A DNA stretch of 64,000 nt from Georgenia muralis (lineage in GTDB: Bacteria; Actinomycetota; Actinomycetes; Actinomycetales; Actinomycetaceae), in contig NZ_RKRA01000001.1 of NCBI RefSeq assembly GCF_003814705.1, positions 1,488,001 to 1,552,000 on the forward strand, read 5' to 3'. A program made the position numbers and the translations under genes. Positions 45,701-54,142 of the stretch are shown here, one piece after another; positions within the stretch are counted from its first letter, which is position 1, and each line of letters opens with the position of its first letter. Under the pieces are notes generated by a model. The model was not told the origin of the DNA, did no database searches, and saw only the letters and a program-made list of their open reading frames with translations.

Positions 45701-46169
45701 GGTGCAGGCGCTCGCGCTCGCCGCCGCGCAGGGCGGGCAGTGGCGGGCCGTCACCGTCGGGCGCCCCCCGGGGACGCGTCCGGGCGCCCTCATCGCCACG
45801 GTGACCGCTCCCGCGCAGGCGCAGGCCCTCGCCCGGCTCGACGAGCTCGTCCACCTCCGCGCCCTCGCCGCCCGGGAGCCGCTGCCCATGCCGGTGCCCG
45901 TCTCCTGCGCCTACGGCACCAGCCGTTTCGCCGGGGACAGCGAGGTCCAGGCCCTCGAGAGCGCGGGACGCGAGTGGGCGGCCGCGGCCCGCTTCCCCGA
46001 CGAGCACCACGACCTGTGCTGGGGGGCCGGGGCCTCCCTCGCCGACATCCTCGGCGAGCCCACCGACGACGAGCGGCCCTGGTGGCCCGAGGACCGCAGC
46101 CGCCTGGGGGTCCTCGCCCGCCGGGTGTGGGAGCCCCTGCTCGCCCACGAGGAGACGGAGCCCGCGTGA
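42756..46169 (+). CDS. recC: exodeoxyribonuclease V subunit gamma
   Basis: A 1137-residue RecC, the Chi-reading and scaffold subunit of the RecBCD double-strand break resection machine. Family features are the N-terminal PTRGVERWVAQRLSHHLG (corresponding to the NRGMARWL region of E. coli RecC), VQVHACHGRARQVEVLREVL, and an RVVCLLGVDDGTFPR segment of the inactive helicase domain. No intact Walker A is present, as expected. The GTG at 42756 has GGGAGGTGAA upstream and a -10 (TAGGCT) at 42719, so it heads the recC-recB-recD operon. Its stop overlaps the recB start by 4 bp. Confidence 0.92.
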   Translation: MLHLHRSERADALIAPLAAVLTEPPEDAFAADVVAVPTRGVERWVAQRLSHHLGAGDGEAGICANVTFGSPARLVADVVTAAAGVDPDEDPWRTERLTWPLLEVVDASAGEPWCAVLDRHLGAGEDDEVRHGRRLALARHLARLFDSYAAQRPGMTGAWARGLDDDGAGAAVPPDLAWQPELWRRLRERIGVPSPGEYLPDALLALTERPASVDLPARLSVFGPTRLPEDQLRVLRALAVHRDVHLWLPHPSPALWDRVAAAPRPASPRRRDQRTHAHHPLLASMARDATELQLRLTAEPGGAVVEHHPASAPTHTLLGALQERLRADDPRPGPHRLAADDRSVQVHACHGRARQVEVLREVLAGLFADDHTLEPRDVVVMSPDIETIAPLVTATFGLAVDEPAAGPAAEPHPGQLLRVRLADRSPSHTNPLLALLAALLALADGRVTVSEVLDLAAGEPVRRRFRFSDDDLARVRDWSVETGVHWGEDGARRARFGLPDLRQGTWEVALDRVLLGAAMAEEDHRFVGHALPLDDVDSTDVDLAGRLAELLDRLADVLRTLAGPHPLGTWLDHLDRALTLLADPAEDWQGVQARWVLGDVRDSAHPAGEDYEGADLRLPDVRALLDDRLAGRPTRAGFRTGALTMCSMEPMRAVPHRVVCLLGVDDGTFPRGTSADGDDVLLRDPCVGERDRRSEDRQIFLDAVAAAGEHLVVLYSGADERTGAARPPAVPVGELLDAVDQAAASPDGRPVREHVLVRHPLQVVDERNFLPGALGRPGPLSFDAVAHAAALAGRGERSGGGPFLTAPLPPERPVPGSRASNGDAGAESPVVDLADLVAMLEHPVKWFLRRRLQISLAGETEDVEDRLPLELDPLEAWQIGDRLLTARLDGADPNRAFNAEWRRGEVPPKELGRAVLLDVGGRVEPVAVAAGRYTAGEARAVDLTLSLPSGTVLTGTVPGVHGTTVVRATYSKLAPKHRLRAWVQALALAAAQGGQWRAVTVGRPPGTRPGALIATVTAPAQAQALARLDELVHLRALAAREPLPMPVPVSCAYGTSRFAGDSEVQALESAGREWAAAARFPDEHHDLCWGAGASLADILGEPTDDERPWWPEDRSRLGVLARRVWEPLLAHEETEPA

Positions 46170-49100
46170 CCACGACCACCGACGCCCCCGTGTTCGACAT
46201 CTGCGGCGCCCTGCCCACCGGCACCACGGTGCTGGAGGCGAGCGCCGGGACGGGCAAGACCTTCACCATCGCGGCCCTGGCCACCCGGTACGTCGCCGAG
46301 GGCGTGGCCGAGCTCGCCGAGCTCATGCTCGTCACCTTCGGCCGGGCGGCGACGTCGGAGCTGCGGGACCGCGTCCGCGAGCGGCTCGTCTCCGCCGAGC
46401 GGGCGCTGCGCGACCCCGCGGCCCGGGACAGCGACGACGCCCTCGTCGCGCACCTCGCCGCCGTGGACGACACCGAGCTGCAGGCCCGGCGCCGGCGCCT
46501 CACCACGGCCCTGTCCCAGTTCGACGCCGCCACGATCACCACCACCCACGGCTTCTGCCAGCAGATGCTCACCTCCCTCGGCGTCGCCGGCGACGTCGAC
46601 GCCACCCCGACGTTCGTCGCGGACATCGCCGACCTCGTCGACGAGGTGGTCGACGACCTGTACCTGCGCCACTACGCCGCCGAGCGCTCCCCGGCGCTGA
46701 CCCCCGCGGAGGCCCGCAAGCTCGGCCGCGCCGCCGTCTCGGACCACCAGGCTCGCCTCGAGCCTGCCGACGCCCCCGCCGACTCCTTGCCCGGGCACCG
46801 CTACGCCTTCGCCCGCGAGACCGCGGCCGAGGTGGTCCGCCGCAAGCGCTCCCGTCGGCTCCTCGACTACGACGACCTCCTCGTCCTGCTGCGCGACGCC
46901 CTCGTCCACCCCGAGCACGGCCCGGCCGCGGCCGAGCGGGTCCGCTCCCGTTATGCCGTCGTCCTGGTCGACGAGTTCCAGGACACCGACCCCGTCCAGT
47001 GGGAGATCCTGCGCACCGCCTTCCACGGCCACCGCACGCTCGTCCTCATCGGTGACCCCAAGCAGGCCATCTACGCGTTCCGCGGCGGCGACGTCGTCGC
47101 CTACCTCCACGCCCGCCGGGACGCGGCCGACACCTCCACCCTCGGGCGCAACTGGCGCAGCGACGCCCCGCTCGTGGACGGCCTCGGCACGCTCCTGGGC
47201 GGTGCGGCCCTGGGCGACCCCGAGATCGTCGTCCGGCCCGTCGGCGCCGAGCACCAGGGCTCCCGGCTCGACGGCGCCGGGGCACCGGTCCGGCTGCGGC
47301 ACGTCACCCGGGTCCCGTTCGGGAAGAAGGGCACCGGCTCCCCGCGCGTGCCCGAGGTCCGCCAGCTCGTCGCGGCCGACGTCGCCGCGGACGTCGTGCG
47401 CCGGCTCGGCAGCACCCGCATCCGTGAGGGCGGGACCTGGCGCCCGCTCCAGCCCGGCGACGTCGCCGTCCTCGCGCGGCGCAACGCCGACGCCGCCGCG
47501 GTGCGCCAGGCCCTCGCCGACGCGGGGGTGCCGGCCGTGATCTCCGGCCTCGTCTCGGTCTTCGGCACGCCCGCCGCCCGGCACTGGCTCACCCTCCTCA
47601 CCGCGCTGGAGCAGCCCGGGCACGCCGGGCGTGCGGCGGCCCTCGCGCTCACCCCGTTCGTCGGGTGGGACGCGGCCCGGCTCGCGGGCGCCGACGACGC
47701 CGCCCGGGACGACCTGTCCGACCACGTGCGCACATGGGCACGGGTCCTCGCCGACCGCGGCGTCGCGGCCCTCCTCGAGGCCGTGGGCGCCCGCCAGGCG
47801 GTCGGCGGCGGCCGGCCCGAGGGCGTCGCGGAGCGGCTCCTGCGCACGACCACCGGCGAGCGCACCCTCACCGACCTGCGGCACATCGGCCAGTCCCTCC
47901 ACCTCGCCGCCGTCCACGACCGGCTCGGCGTCGCCGCCCTGACCGACTGGCTCCGACGGCGCATCGACGAGGCCGACGGCGACTACGCCGAGGACCGCAG
48001 CCGGCGGCTCGAGACCGACGCCGCCGCCACCCAGGTCGTCACGGTCCACGCCAGCAAGGGCCTGGAGTTCCCGGTGGTGTACGTGCCGTTCGGGTGGGAC
48101 CGGTTCGAGAGCAAGAACCCGCCTTTGCTCGGCCACCACGACGACGCCGGGACCCGCGTGCTGCACGTCGGCGGCACCGAGGACCCCGGCTACGCCGCCG
48201 CCCGCGAACGGCACCTCGCCGAGGAACGGGGGGAGGACCTGCGCCTGCTCTACGTGGCGCTGACCCGCGCCGCGAGCCAGGTGGTGGTCCACTGGGCCCC
48301 GTCGACCAACTCCTCCGCCGGCCCCCTGAGCCGGGTGCTCCTCGGCGGCCACACACCGGGCGAGGAACCGCCGCCCCGGGTGGCGCTGGGCACCGACGAC
48401 AAGGCCGCCGCCATCCTCGCCGACCTCGCCGCGCGCAGCGGCGGGACCATCGAGATCGAGAACGTCACCGCCTGGCCCGCACCGGCCCGGTGGACCCCGC
48501 CCCGCCGGGACCTGCCGCACCTCGACGTCGCGGTCTTCGGCCGCGAGCTCGACCACTCGTGGCGACGCACCTCCTACACCGGTCTCACCGCGGCGGCGCA
48601 CACCGCGGGGGTGTCCAGCGAGCCCGAGACCACCGGGGTGCAGGACGAGAGCGACGACGCCGTCGTACCGGGCAGCGGTGCGGCGGGGGCCGGGGCCGCG
48701 GCCGGCGCCGACGTGATCGATCCGGCCGGTGAGCTCGCCTCGCCGATGGCGGACCTGCCCGCCGGGGCGGCGTTCGGCACCATCGTGCACGCCGTCCTCG
48801 AGCAGGTGGACACCGGCGCCGCCGACCTCGGCGACGAGCTCCGGCGCCGCTGCGCAGAGGTCGGCACCGCCCGTGTGCCCGGCCTCGACCCCGGTGCGCT
48901 CGCGACCGCCCTCGCGCCCGTGCTCGCCACCCCGCTCGGCCCGCTCGCGGACGACCGCACCCTCGCCGACGTCGCCCCGGCCGACCGCCTCGCCGAGCTG
49001 GAGTTCGAGCTCCCGCTCGCCGGGGGCGACGGTCCCACCGGCGCGGCAGCCACCCTCGGCGACGTCGCCGCCCTGCTCCGGCGCCACCTCCGCCCGGGGG

Positions 49101-49579
49101 ACGTCTTCGCCGACTACGCCGACCAGCTCGAGGGTCTGGGTGAGGCGCGGCTTCGTGGGTACCTCACCGGCAGCATCGACGCCGTTCTGCGGCTGCGGGG
49201 GTCCGCGCCCGGTGGCGTCGCCGGTGACGAGGAGCGCTACGTCGTCGTCGACTACAAGACGAACCGGCTCGGCTCCTTCGAGGAGCCCCTGACCACCGGG
49301 CACTACCGCCCGGCGGCGATGGCCACGGCCATGATGCGGTCGCACTACCCGCTCCAGCTCCTCCTCTACCTCGCCGCCCTCCACCGCTACCTCCGCTGGC
49401 GACGGCGCGGCTACGACCCCGCCCGTCACCTGGGCGGCGGGCTGTACCTGTTCGTGCGCGGCATGGCCGGGCCCGCGACGCCCGTGGCGGACGGCACCCC
49501 GCACGGCGTGATGGCATGGCAGCCGCCGGCCGCCCTCGTCGTCGAGCTCTCCGCCCTGCTCGAGGGGGGGACCCGATGA
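46166..49579 (+). CDS. recB: exodeoxyribonuclease V subunit beta
   Basis: A 1137-residue RecB: a UvrD-type 3'-5' helicase plus a C-terminal nuclease that resects double-strand breaks with RecC and RecD. Walker A is EASAGTGKTFT (Lys31); other helicase motifs are VLVDEFQDTDPVQW, LIGDPKQAIYAFRGGD, TVHASKGLEFPVVYVP and LLYVALTRA. The nuclease domain has GTIVHAVLEQVD and VVVDYKTN (Asp1029, Lys1031). An Ala/Gly-rich segment near 830-855 links helicase and nuclease. The GTG start overlaps recC and the stop overlaps recD, both by 4 bp. Confidence 0.94.
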   Translation: MTTTTDAPVFDICGALPTGTTVLEASAGTGKTFTIAALATRYVAEGVAELAELMLVTFGRAATSELRDRVRERLVSAERALRDPAARDSDDALVAHLAAVDDTELQARRRRLTTALSQFDAATITTTHGFCQQMLTSLGVAGDVDATPTFVADIADLVDEVVDDLYLRHYAAERSPALTPAEARKLGRAAVSDHQARLEPADAPADSLPGHRYAFARETAAEVVRRKRSRRLLDYDDLLVLLRDALVHPEHGPAAAERVRSRYAVVLVDEFQDTDPVQWEILRTAFHGHRTLVLIGDPKQAIYAFRGGDVVAYLHARRDAADTSTLGRNWRSDAPLVDGLGTLLGGAALGDPEIVVRPVGAEHQGSRLDGAGAPVRLRHVTRVPFGKKGTGSPRVPEVRQLVAADVAADVVRRLGSTRIREGGTWRPLQPGDVAVLARRNADAAAVRQALADAGVPAVISGLVSVFGTPAARHWLTLLTALEQPGHAGRAAALALTPFVGWDAARLAGADDAARDDLSDHVRTWARVLADRGVAALLEAVGARQAVGGGRPEGVAERLLRTTTGERTLTDLRHIGQSLHLAAVHDRLGVAALTDWLRRRIDEADGDYAEDRSRRLETDAAATQVVTVHASKGLEFPVVYVPFGWDRFESKNPPLLGHHDDAGTRVLHVGGTEDPGYAAARERHLAEERGEDLRLLYVALTRAASQVVVHWAPSTNSSAGPLSRVLLGGHTPGEEPPPRVALGTDDKAAAILADLAARSGGTIEIENVTAWPAPARWTPPRRDLPHLDVAVFGRELDHSWRRTSYTGLTAAAHTAGVSSEPETTGVQDESDDAVVPGSGAAGAGAAAGADVIDPAGELASPMADLPAGAAFGTIVHAVLEQVDTGAADLGDELRRRCAEVGTARVPGLDPGALATALAPVLATPLGPLADDRTLADVAPADRLAELEFELPLAGGDGPTGAAATLGDVAALLRRHLRPGDVFADYADQLEGLGEARLRGYLTGSIDAVLRLRGSAPGGVAGDEERYVVVDYKTNRLGSFEEPLTTGHYRPAAMATAMMRSHYPLQLLLYLAALHRYLRWRRRGYDPARHLGGGLYLFVRGMAGPATPVADGTPHGVMAWQPPAALVVELSALLEGGTR

Positions 49580-51552
49580 CGGCAACGACGGCGACGGCCG
49601 ACGCCGCCGACCCGCGGCGGGCGCTGCGCGCCACCGGCCTGCTCGCGGACTTCAACACCGCCGGCGTGCTCGGCGCCGCCGACGTCCACGTCGCGAGCCG
49701 GCTGGGCCGCCTCACCGGTGAGACGGACGAGCGCGTGCTGCTGGCCGTCGCGCTCGCCGTCCGCGGCGTCCGGGCCGGTTCGGTGTGCGTCAGCCTCGAC
49801 GACCGCGCCGCCCTCGCGGACGCGGAGCAGGAGGTCGCGGTCGAGGACCTGCCCTGGCCCGACGGCGACGCCTGGGTGCGGGCCATCGAGGCGAGCCGGC
49901 TCGTGGCTGTCGGGGTCGACGGCGACGACAGCCGACCCGTCCGCTGGGCGGGGGACCGGCTCTACCTCGACCGTTACTGGCGCCAGGAGCTCCTCGTGCG
50001 GCGCGCGGTGGACGCCCGGCTGGGCGCCGGCGTGCTCGACGTCGACGGCGCCGCCCTCGCGGCCGCCGTCGGCCGGTTCTTCCCCGCCCGCGACGACGCC
50101 CGCCAGCGCCTGGCCGCGGCCGCGGCCGCGCTCGGCCGGTTCACCGTCCTCACCGGCGGGCCGGGCACGGGCAAGACGACGACGGTCGCGCGCATGGTCG
50201 CCGTGCTGCAGGAGGTCGCCGGCCCGGGACTGCGGGTGGCGCTCGCCGCCCCCACCGGCAAGGCCGCCGCCCGGCTCCAGGAGTCCGTGCGGGCCGAGCT
50301 CGTCCGCCTCGCCGGCGGTGCGGAGGGCCGCGACGCTGGTAGCCGGGACGCCGCGACCATCAGCGGTAGCGCACCTGCCGCGGTGGCCACGACGATCCAC
50401 CGCCTCCTCGGCTGGCGGCCGGACAGCTCCACCCGGTTCCGGCACGACGACCGCCACCACCTGCCCCACGACGTCGTCGTCGTCGACGAGACCTCCATGG
50501 TCTCCCTGCCCCTCATGGCACACCTGCTCGAGGCCCTGCGCCCCGACGCGCGGCTCGTCCTCGTCGGCGACCCGGACCAGCTCGCCTCCGTCGAGGCCGG
50601 CGCCGTCCTGGGTGACCTCGTCCACCGCGCCGGCCGGCCCGGTCCGGGCCCGGCCGAGGCCCTCGGCGCGGTCGTCCCCGGCGACATGCCCGAGGACGCC
50701 GCGGACCTGCGCGTGCTGCGATCCGGCGTCGTGCGTCTCGAGAAGGTCCACCGGCAGGAGCGCGACTCCGCGATCCTGCCGCTCGCGGCGGCCGTCCGCG
50801 CCGGCGACGCCGACGCCGTCCTCGGGCTCCTGCGCGCCGGCGGGGCCGGGGTGAGCTTCGTCGAGACGTCGGGGGAGCGACCCACGGAGGCCGAGCTCGC
50901 GGCCCTGCGCGCCGACGTCGCCGGCGCCGGGGCGGACATCGTCACCGCCGCCGGGGCGGGCGACGCCGCTGCGGCGCTGCGGGCGCTGGCCCGCCACCGG
51001 GTCATGGTCGCCCACCGGCGCGGGCCGTTCGGGGTGGCGCACTGGTCCCACCAGGTGGAGCAGTGGGTCGAGGAGGCCATGGGCGCGCGCGAGCGTGCCC
51101 GCGCCCGGAGCGCCCACGACGGCGTCCCGCGCGCCGGGGTGCGCCCGACCGGCACGCCCTGGTACCCCGGCCGGCCGCTGCTCGTCACCACGAACGATCG
51201 CGACTCCGGCCTGTACAACGGCGACACCGGTGTCGTCGTCGCCGACGGTCGCGGCGGGGTCATCGCCGTGTTCGGCGACCCGGCCGCCCCGCTGGCGGTG
51301 CGTCCGCACCGCCTGCCCGAGGTGGAGACCGTCCACGCCATGACGGTCCACCGCGGCCAGGGCAGCCAGTTCGAGCAGGTCTCGCTCGTCCTGCCGCCGG
51401 CCACCTCCCCGCTCCTGACCCGCGAGCTCCTCTACACCGCGGTCACCCGGGCGACGACGACCGTGCGGGTCGTCGGCACCGAGGAGGCCGTCCGCAAGGC
51501 GGTCACGACACCGGTGCGCCGCGCGAGCGGCCTGCGTGAGGACCTCGCGTGA
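49576..51552 (+). CDS. recD: exodeoxyribonuclease V subunit alpha
   Basis: A 658-residue RecD, the 5'-3' superfamily 1B motor of RecBCD. Motifs: Walker A GGPGTGKTTT (Lys200), VVVVDETSMVSLPLMAHLL, LVGDPDQLASVEAGAVLGDL, and the C-terminal TVHRGQGSQFEQV and LLYTAVTRAT. The N-terminal 170 residues are the RecC-interacting region. The ATG at 49576 overlaps recB by 4 bp and the stop overlaps a small lipoprotein gene by 4 bp, so four genes form one coupled operon. Confidence 0.94.
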   Translation: MTATTATADAADPRRALRATGLLADFNTAGVLGAADVHVASRLGRLTGETDERVLLAVALAVRGVRAGSVCVSLDDRAALADAEQEVAVEDLPWPDGDAWVRAIEASRLVAVGVDGDDSRPVRWAGDRLYLDRYWRQELLVRRAVDARLGAGVLDVDGAALAAAVGRFFPARDDARQRLAAAAAALGRFTVLTGGPGTGKTTTVARMVAVLQEVAGPGLRVALAAPTGKAAARLQESVRAELVRLAGGAEGRDAGSRDAATISGSAPAAVATTIHRLLGWRPDSSTRFRHDDRHHLPHDVVVVDETSMVSLPLMAHLLEALRPDARLVLVGDPDQLASVEAGAVLGDLVHRAGRPGPGPAEALGAVVPGDMPEDAADLRVLRSGVVRLEKVHRQERDSAILPLAAAVRAGDADAVLGLLRAGGAGVSFVETSGERPTEAELAALRADVAGAGADIVTAAGAGDAAAALRALARHRVMVAHRRGPFGVAHWSHQVEQWVEEAMGARERARARSAHDGVPRAGVRPTGTPWYPGRPLLVTTNDRDSGLYNGDTGVVVADGRGGVIAVFGDPAAPLAVRPHRLPEVETVHAMTVHRGQGSQFEQVSLVLPPATSPLLTRELLYTAVTRATTTVRVVGTEEAVRKAVTTPVRRASGLREDLA

Positions 51553-52052
51553 GGCGGGCGGCGGGTGGTGGCGGCGGCGTCGACCGTGCGGTCGTCGCTC
51601 GTGCCGCGGCCGCCGGGCTCACCGCGGCGGCCGTCCTCGCAGGGTGCACCGACGCGACGGACGACGCGCTCGGCGGCTTCGGGTTGCCGGTCGTGGACCC
51701 CGACGACGTCCCGGGCGAGCGCGAGCAGCTGACCGGGGTGGTGCACGTCGAGCGGGACGGCTGCTTCACCTGGACCGGCGACGGCGACGGCGACGGCGAC
51801 AGCGAGACCGACGAACGGCGCTGGGTGGTCTGGCCGCGCGGCGCCGAGCAGGACGGCGACCGGGTGCGCCTCGAGGACGGCGACGAGATCACCGACGGCG
51901 ACACCCTCACCGGGACGGGCCTGCGCGCCGACGCCGCAGCCCTGCCCGACTGGGAGCTCACTGACAGCTACTTCCGCGCCTTCGGCACGTTCTGCGGCGC
52001 GGACGAGCGCGGGATCGTCGTCCTCGACGACGTCCGGCTCGACCGGCCCTGA
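51549..52052 (+). CDS. small lipoprotein coupled to recD, unknown function
   Basis: A 167-residue protein with an Ala-rich signal peptide and lipobox VLAGC (Cys about residue 32), followed by an acidic domain of about 130 residues that includes a GDGDGDGDSETDE run. Two further Cys (in GCFTW and TFCGAD) could form a disulphide. I do not recognise the family. The GTG at 51549 overlaps the recD stop (GTGA), so it is cotranscribed with recCBD despite being an exported protein. The last 22 bp of the gene are duplicated just after the stop. Confidence 0.65.
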   Translation: MRRAAGGGGGVDRAVVARAAAAGLTAAAVLAGCTDATDDALGGFGLPVVDPDDVPGEREQLTGVVHVERDGCFTWTGDGDGDGDSETDERRWVVWPRGAEQDGDRVRLEDGDEITDGDTLTGTGLRADAAALPDWELTDSYFRAFGTFCGADERGIVVLDDVRLDRP

Positions 52053-52074
52053 CCTCCGGCTCGACCGACCCTGA
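52031..52074 (+). repeat. 22-bp tandem duplication spanning a stop codon
   Basis: Units 52031-52052 and 52053-52074 share TCCGGCTCGACCG and end in CCCTGA, with two mismatches. The first copy contains the lipoprotein stop codon. The second reaches the TetR gene end, where CCCTGA-GG-TCAGGG forms a small palindrome (52069-52082). Confidence 0.75.
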
Positions 52075-52076
52075 GG

Positions 52077-52727
52077 TCAGGGCAGGAGGGCCGCCGCCAT
52101 CGTCTCGGCGACGAACGTGGCGAACTGCTCGGACGACCATCCGCGGCGCAGGACGAGCAGCTCGTAGATCTCGGCCGAGCTGCACGTCCACATGACGTCG
52201 GCGGCGTGCTCGGTGGTCACGCCGTCGCGCAGGTAGCCACGCTCCGCCAGGAACCGGGCGTTGTGGCGCATGCGCTCGAGTCGTTCGGTGTCGCTGTCGC
52301 GCAGGAGGGTGGCCATCGACGCGTCATGACCGGCGGCAGCCCTGACGATCAGCAGGACCGGCGTGAGCTGCTCGGCGACCTCGGCCGTGAGGGTGCCCCA
52401 CGCCCGCATGAGGGCCCGCGGGTCCGTCTGCTCCAGCCGTACCGCGTCCGAGCGCTCGTACGCCGCCACCTGCCCCTGGCCGGCGAGGGCCCGCTCGTAC
52501 AGGGCTCGGGCCAGCGCCGCCTTCCCGCCGAACGACTTGTAGATCGTCTCGACCGAGACACCCGCCTGGCGGGCGATCGCGGCGACCGTGGTCGTCGAGT
52601 ACCCGACGTCGACAAAGCTGCTCCGGGCTGCGGCCAGCACCGCCTCCCGTGCGCGCGCGGCCTGGGCCCGACGGTGGGACGCGTCGTACCGCCGTCGGCT
52701 CTTGACCGGGTCCATGGTTCGTTCCAT
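52077..52727 (-). CDS. TetR-family transcriptional regulator
   Basis: A 216-residue regulator with an N-terminal TetR helix-turn-helix (about residues 25-75: AREAVLAAARSSFVDVGYSTTTVAAIARQAGVSVETIYKSFGGK) and a helical ligand domain (about 85-216). The first ATG at 52727 has AGGAG only one base upstream; the ATG four codons later, with AGGAG about 13 bp upstream, is an alternative start. It is transcribed divergently from the SnoaL-SDR pair, and a perfect palindrome lies between them, so it probably represses both itself and that pair (inference). The ligand is unknown. Confidence 0.85.
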   Translation of the reverse strand: MERTMDPVKSRRRYDASHRRAQAARAREAVLAAARSSFVDVGYSTTTVAAIARQAGVSVETIYKSFGGKAALARALYERALAGQGQVAAYERSDAVRLEQTDPRALMRAWGTLTAEVAEQLTPVLLIVRAAAGHDASMATLLRDSDTERLERMRHNARFLAERGYLRDGVTTEHAADVMWTCSSAEIYELLVLRRGWSSEQFATFVAETMAAALLP

Positions 52728-52741
52728 ACTCCTGTAATCAG

Positions 52742-52755
52742 TACAGTCAACTGTA
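52742..52755. promoter_or_regulatory. probable TetR operator palindrome
   Basis: TACAGT-CA-ACTGTA is a perfect 6-bp inverted repeat, 14 bp before the tetR start and 18 bp before the divergent gene's ATG. On the minus strand it contains TTGACT, a possible -35, so binding would block transcription. Confidence 0.6.
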
Positions 52756-52773
52756 TCGGAAAGTGTGAGACCG

Positions 52774-53202
52774 ATGGGCGAACGCCACGGTGAGTCCGCA
52801 CGAGTCCTGGTGGACCGACTGGCCGCGGCGGTGAACGCCCACGACCTCGACGCGCTCGTCGCCTGTTTCTCGCCGGACTACCGCAACGAGACGCCGGCTC
52901 ACCCCCGTCGCGGGTTCCGCGGGGCGGCGCAGGTCCGCCGGAACTGGGAGCAGATCTTCGCCGCGGTCCCCGACCTCACGGCCAGGGTCCTCCGCTCGGC
53001 GGTGGCGGGCGAGGAGGTCTGGACCGAGTGGGAGCACGTCGGCACGCGCCGTGACGGAGTCACCCACCGGATGCGGGGCGTGGTCATCCTCGGGCTGGCC
53101 GGAGGCAGGTTCTCCTGGGCCCGGTTCTACCTCGAGCCCGTCGACGACGCCGCCGGCGACGCGGACGCCGCCGTCGCGAGCATCCTCGGGGTGACCTCAT
53201 GA
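52774..53202 (+). CDS. SnoaL-like/ester cyclase-type NTF2-fold protein
   Basis: A 142-residue alpha+beta-cone protein: VDRLAAAVNAHDLDALVACFSPDYRNETP at the N-terminus, RGAAQVRRNWEQIFAAVPDLTARVL in the middle, and strands EVWTEWEHVGTRRDG and GGRFSWARFYLEPVD at the end. SnoaL-like proteins include isomerases, cyclases and hydrolases; the function here is unknown. The ATG at 52774 is preferred over the in-frame GTG at 52765. It overlaps the SDR gene by 4 bp (ATGA) and probably shares regulation by the divergent TetR. Confidence 0.75.
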   Translation: MGERHGESARVLVDRLAAAVNAHDLDALVACFSPDYRNETPAHPRRGFRGAAQVRRNWEQIFAAVPDLTARVLRSAVAGEEVWTEWEHVGTRRDGVTHRMRGVVILGLAGGRFSWARFYLEPVDDAAGDADAAVASILGVTS

Positions 53203-54068
53203 TCCTCGTCGTCGGCGCCACCGGGGAGCTGGGCGGCCGGATCGCCCGGGCACTGCTCGACCGCGGCGAGGTCGTCCGGGCGCTGGTCCGCCGCCGGGAG
53301 GCGCTGGACGTCGTGCGCGCCATGGGCGCCGAGCCCGTCCTCGGCGACCTCCGTGATCCCGAGGGTCTCATCGCCGCGTGCCGCGACGTCGACGCCGTCA
53401 TCACGACGGCGACGTCGGCGGCCGAGGGGTCGCCCGAGGCCGTGGCGGCCGTGGACCTCCGGGGAAACCTCGACCTCGTCGACGCTGCTGAGGCCGGCGG
53501 GGTCGGGCGATTCGTCTTCGTCTCGCCGCTGGGCGCGGCGCCGGACCACCCGGACCCGTTCATGCGAGCGAAGGGTGCCGTGGAGGAACGCCTGCGCCGC
53601 AGCCCCATGGCCTGGACCGTGTTGCAGTCCGACCTCTTCATGGACCGGTTGCCGATGCTCGTCGTCGGGCTCCCCGCGCTCACGGGCCGGCCGGTGGTGC
53701 TCGTGGGTGAGGGACGACGCCGCCACTCGCTCGTCGCGACCGCGGACGTCGCGGCCTACGCCGTCGCCGCGCTCGCCGATCCCGCGGCTGTGGGACGGAC
53801 CCTGGTCGTCGGTGGACCCGAGCCGCTCTCGTGGCGGGACGTGGTCGCGACCTTCGCCCACGAGCTGGGCCGCGAGGTGCCGGTGGAGACGGTGGCCCCC
53901 GGAGAGCCGGTCTCCGGGGTTCCCGAGGTCGTCCAACCGCTCCTCGCAGCGCTCGAGACGTACGACTCCCTGCTCGACACGGCCCCGCTGGCCCAGGCCT
54001 ACGGGATCAGGCCGACGGCGCTCGCCGAGGTCGTCCGCGGGCTCGTCGCTGGTGCCCGCGCCGCCTGA
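53199..54068 (+). CDS. NmrA/SDR-type NAD(P)-binding protein
   Basis: A 289-residue atypical short-chain dehydrogenase with a Rossmann motif at the N-terminus (ILVVGATGELGGRIARALLDRG), a second-strand ALVRR pattern suggesting NADP preference, GDLRDPEGL, and a VGRFVFVSPLGA strand. The catalytic YxxxK is not evident, consistent with NmrA or complex-I-assembly-like members rather than a classical dehydrogenase. The start overlaps the SnoaL gene by 4 bp. The pair likely answers to the adjacent TetR. Confidence 0.8.
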   Translation: MILVVGATGELGGRIARALLDRGEVVRALVRRREALDVVRAMGAEPVLGDLRDPEGLIAACRDVDAVITTATSAAEGSPEAVAAVDLRGNLDLVDAAEAGGVGRFVFVSPLGAAPDHPDPFMRAKGAVEERLRRSPMAWTVLQSDLFMDRLPMLVVGLPALTGRPVVLVGEGRRRHSLVATADVAAYAVAALADPAAVGRTLVVGGPEPLSWRDVVATFAHELGREVPVETVAPGEPVSGVPEVVQPLLAALETYDSLLDTAPLAQAYGIRPTALAEVVRGLVAGARAA

Positions 54069-54130
54069 GCCGTCACCGCTCGCACACCCGCGACCGGTCC
54101 ATCCCGGGCCCGTGGCGCCTGCGGGTGGGA

Positions 54131-54136
54131 TAGGAA
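54131..54136 (+). promoter_or_regulatory. -10 element of a probable leaderless promoter
   Basis: TAGGAA (continuing TAGGAAT) lies 6 bp before the GTG at 54143. Confidence 0.4.
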
Positions 54137-54142
54137 TGACCG

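Noticed and set aside
42705-46148. 1147-codon minus-strand frame opposite recC
   Set aside because: Biased composition, no domain; the recC-recB-recD overlaps confirm the plus strand.
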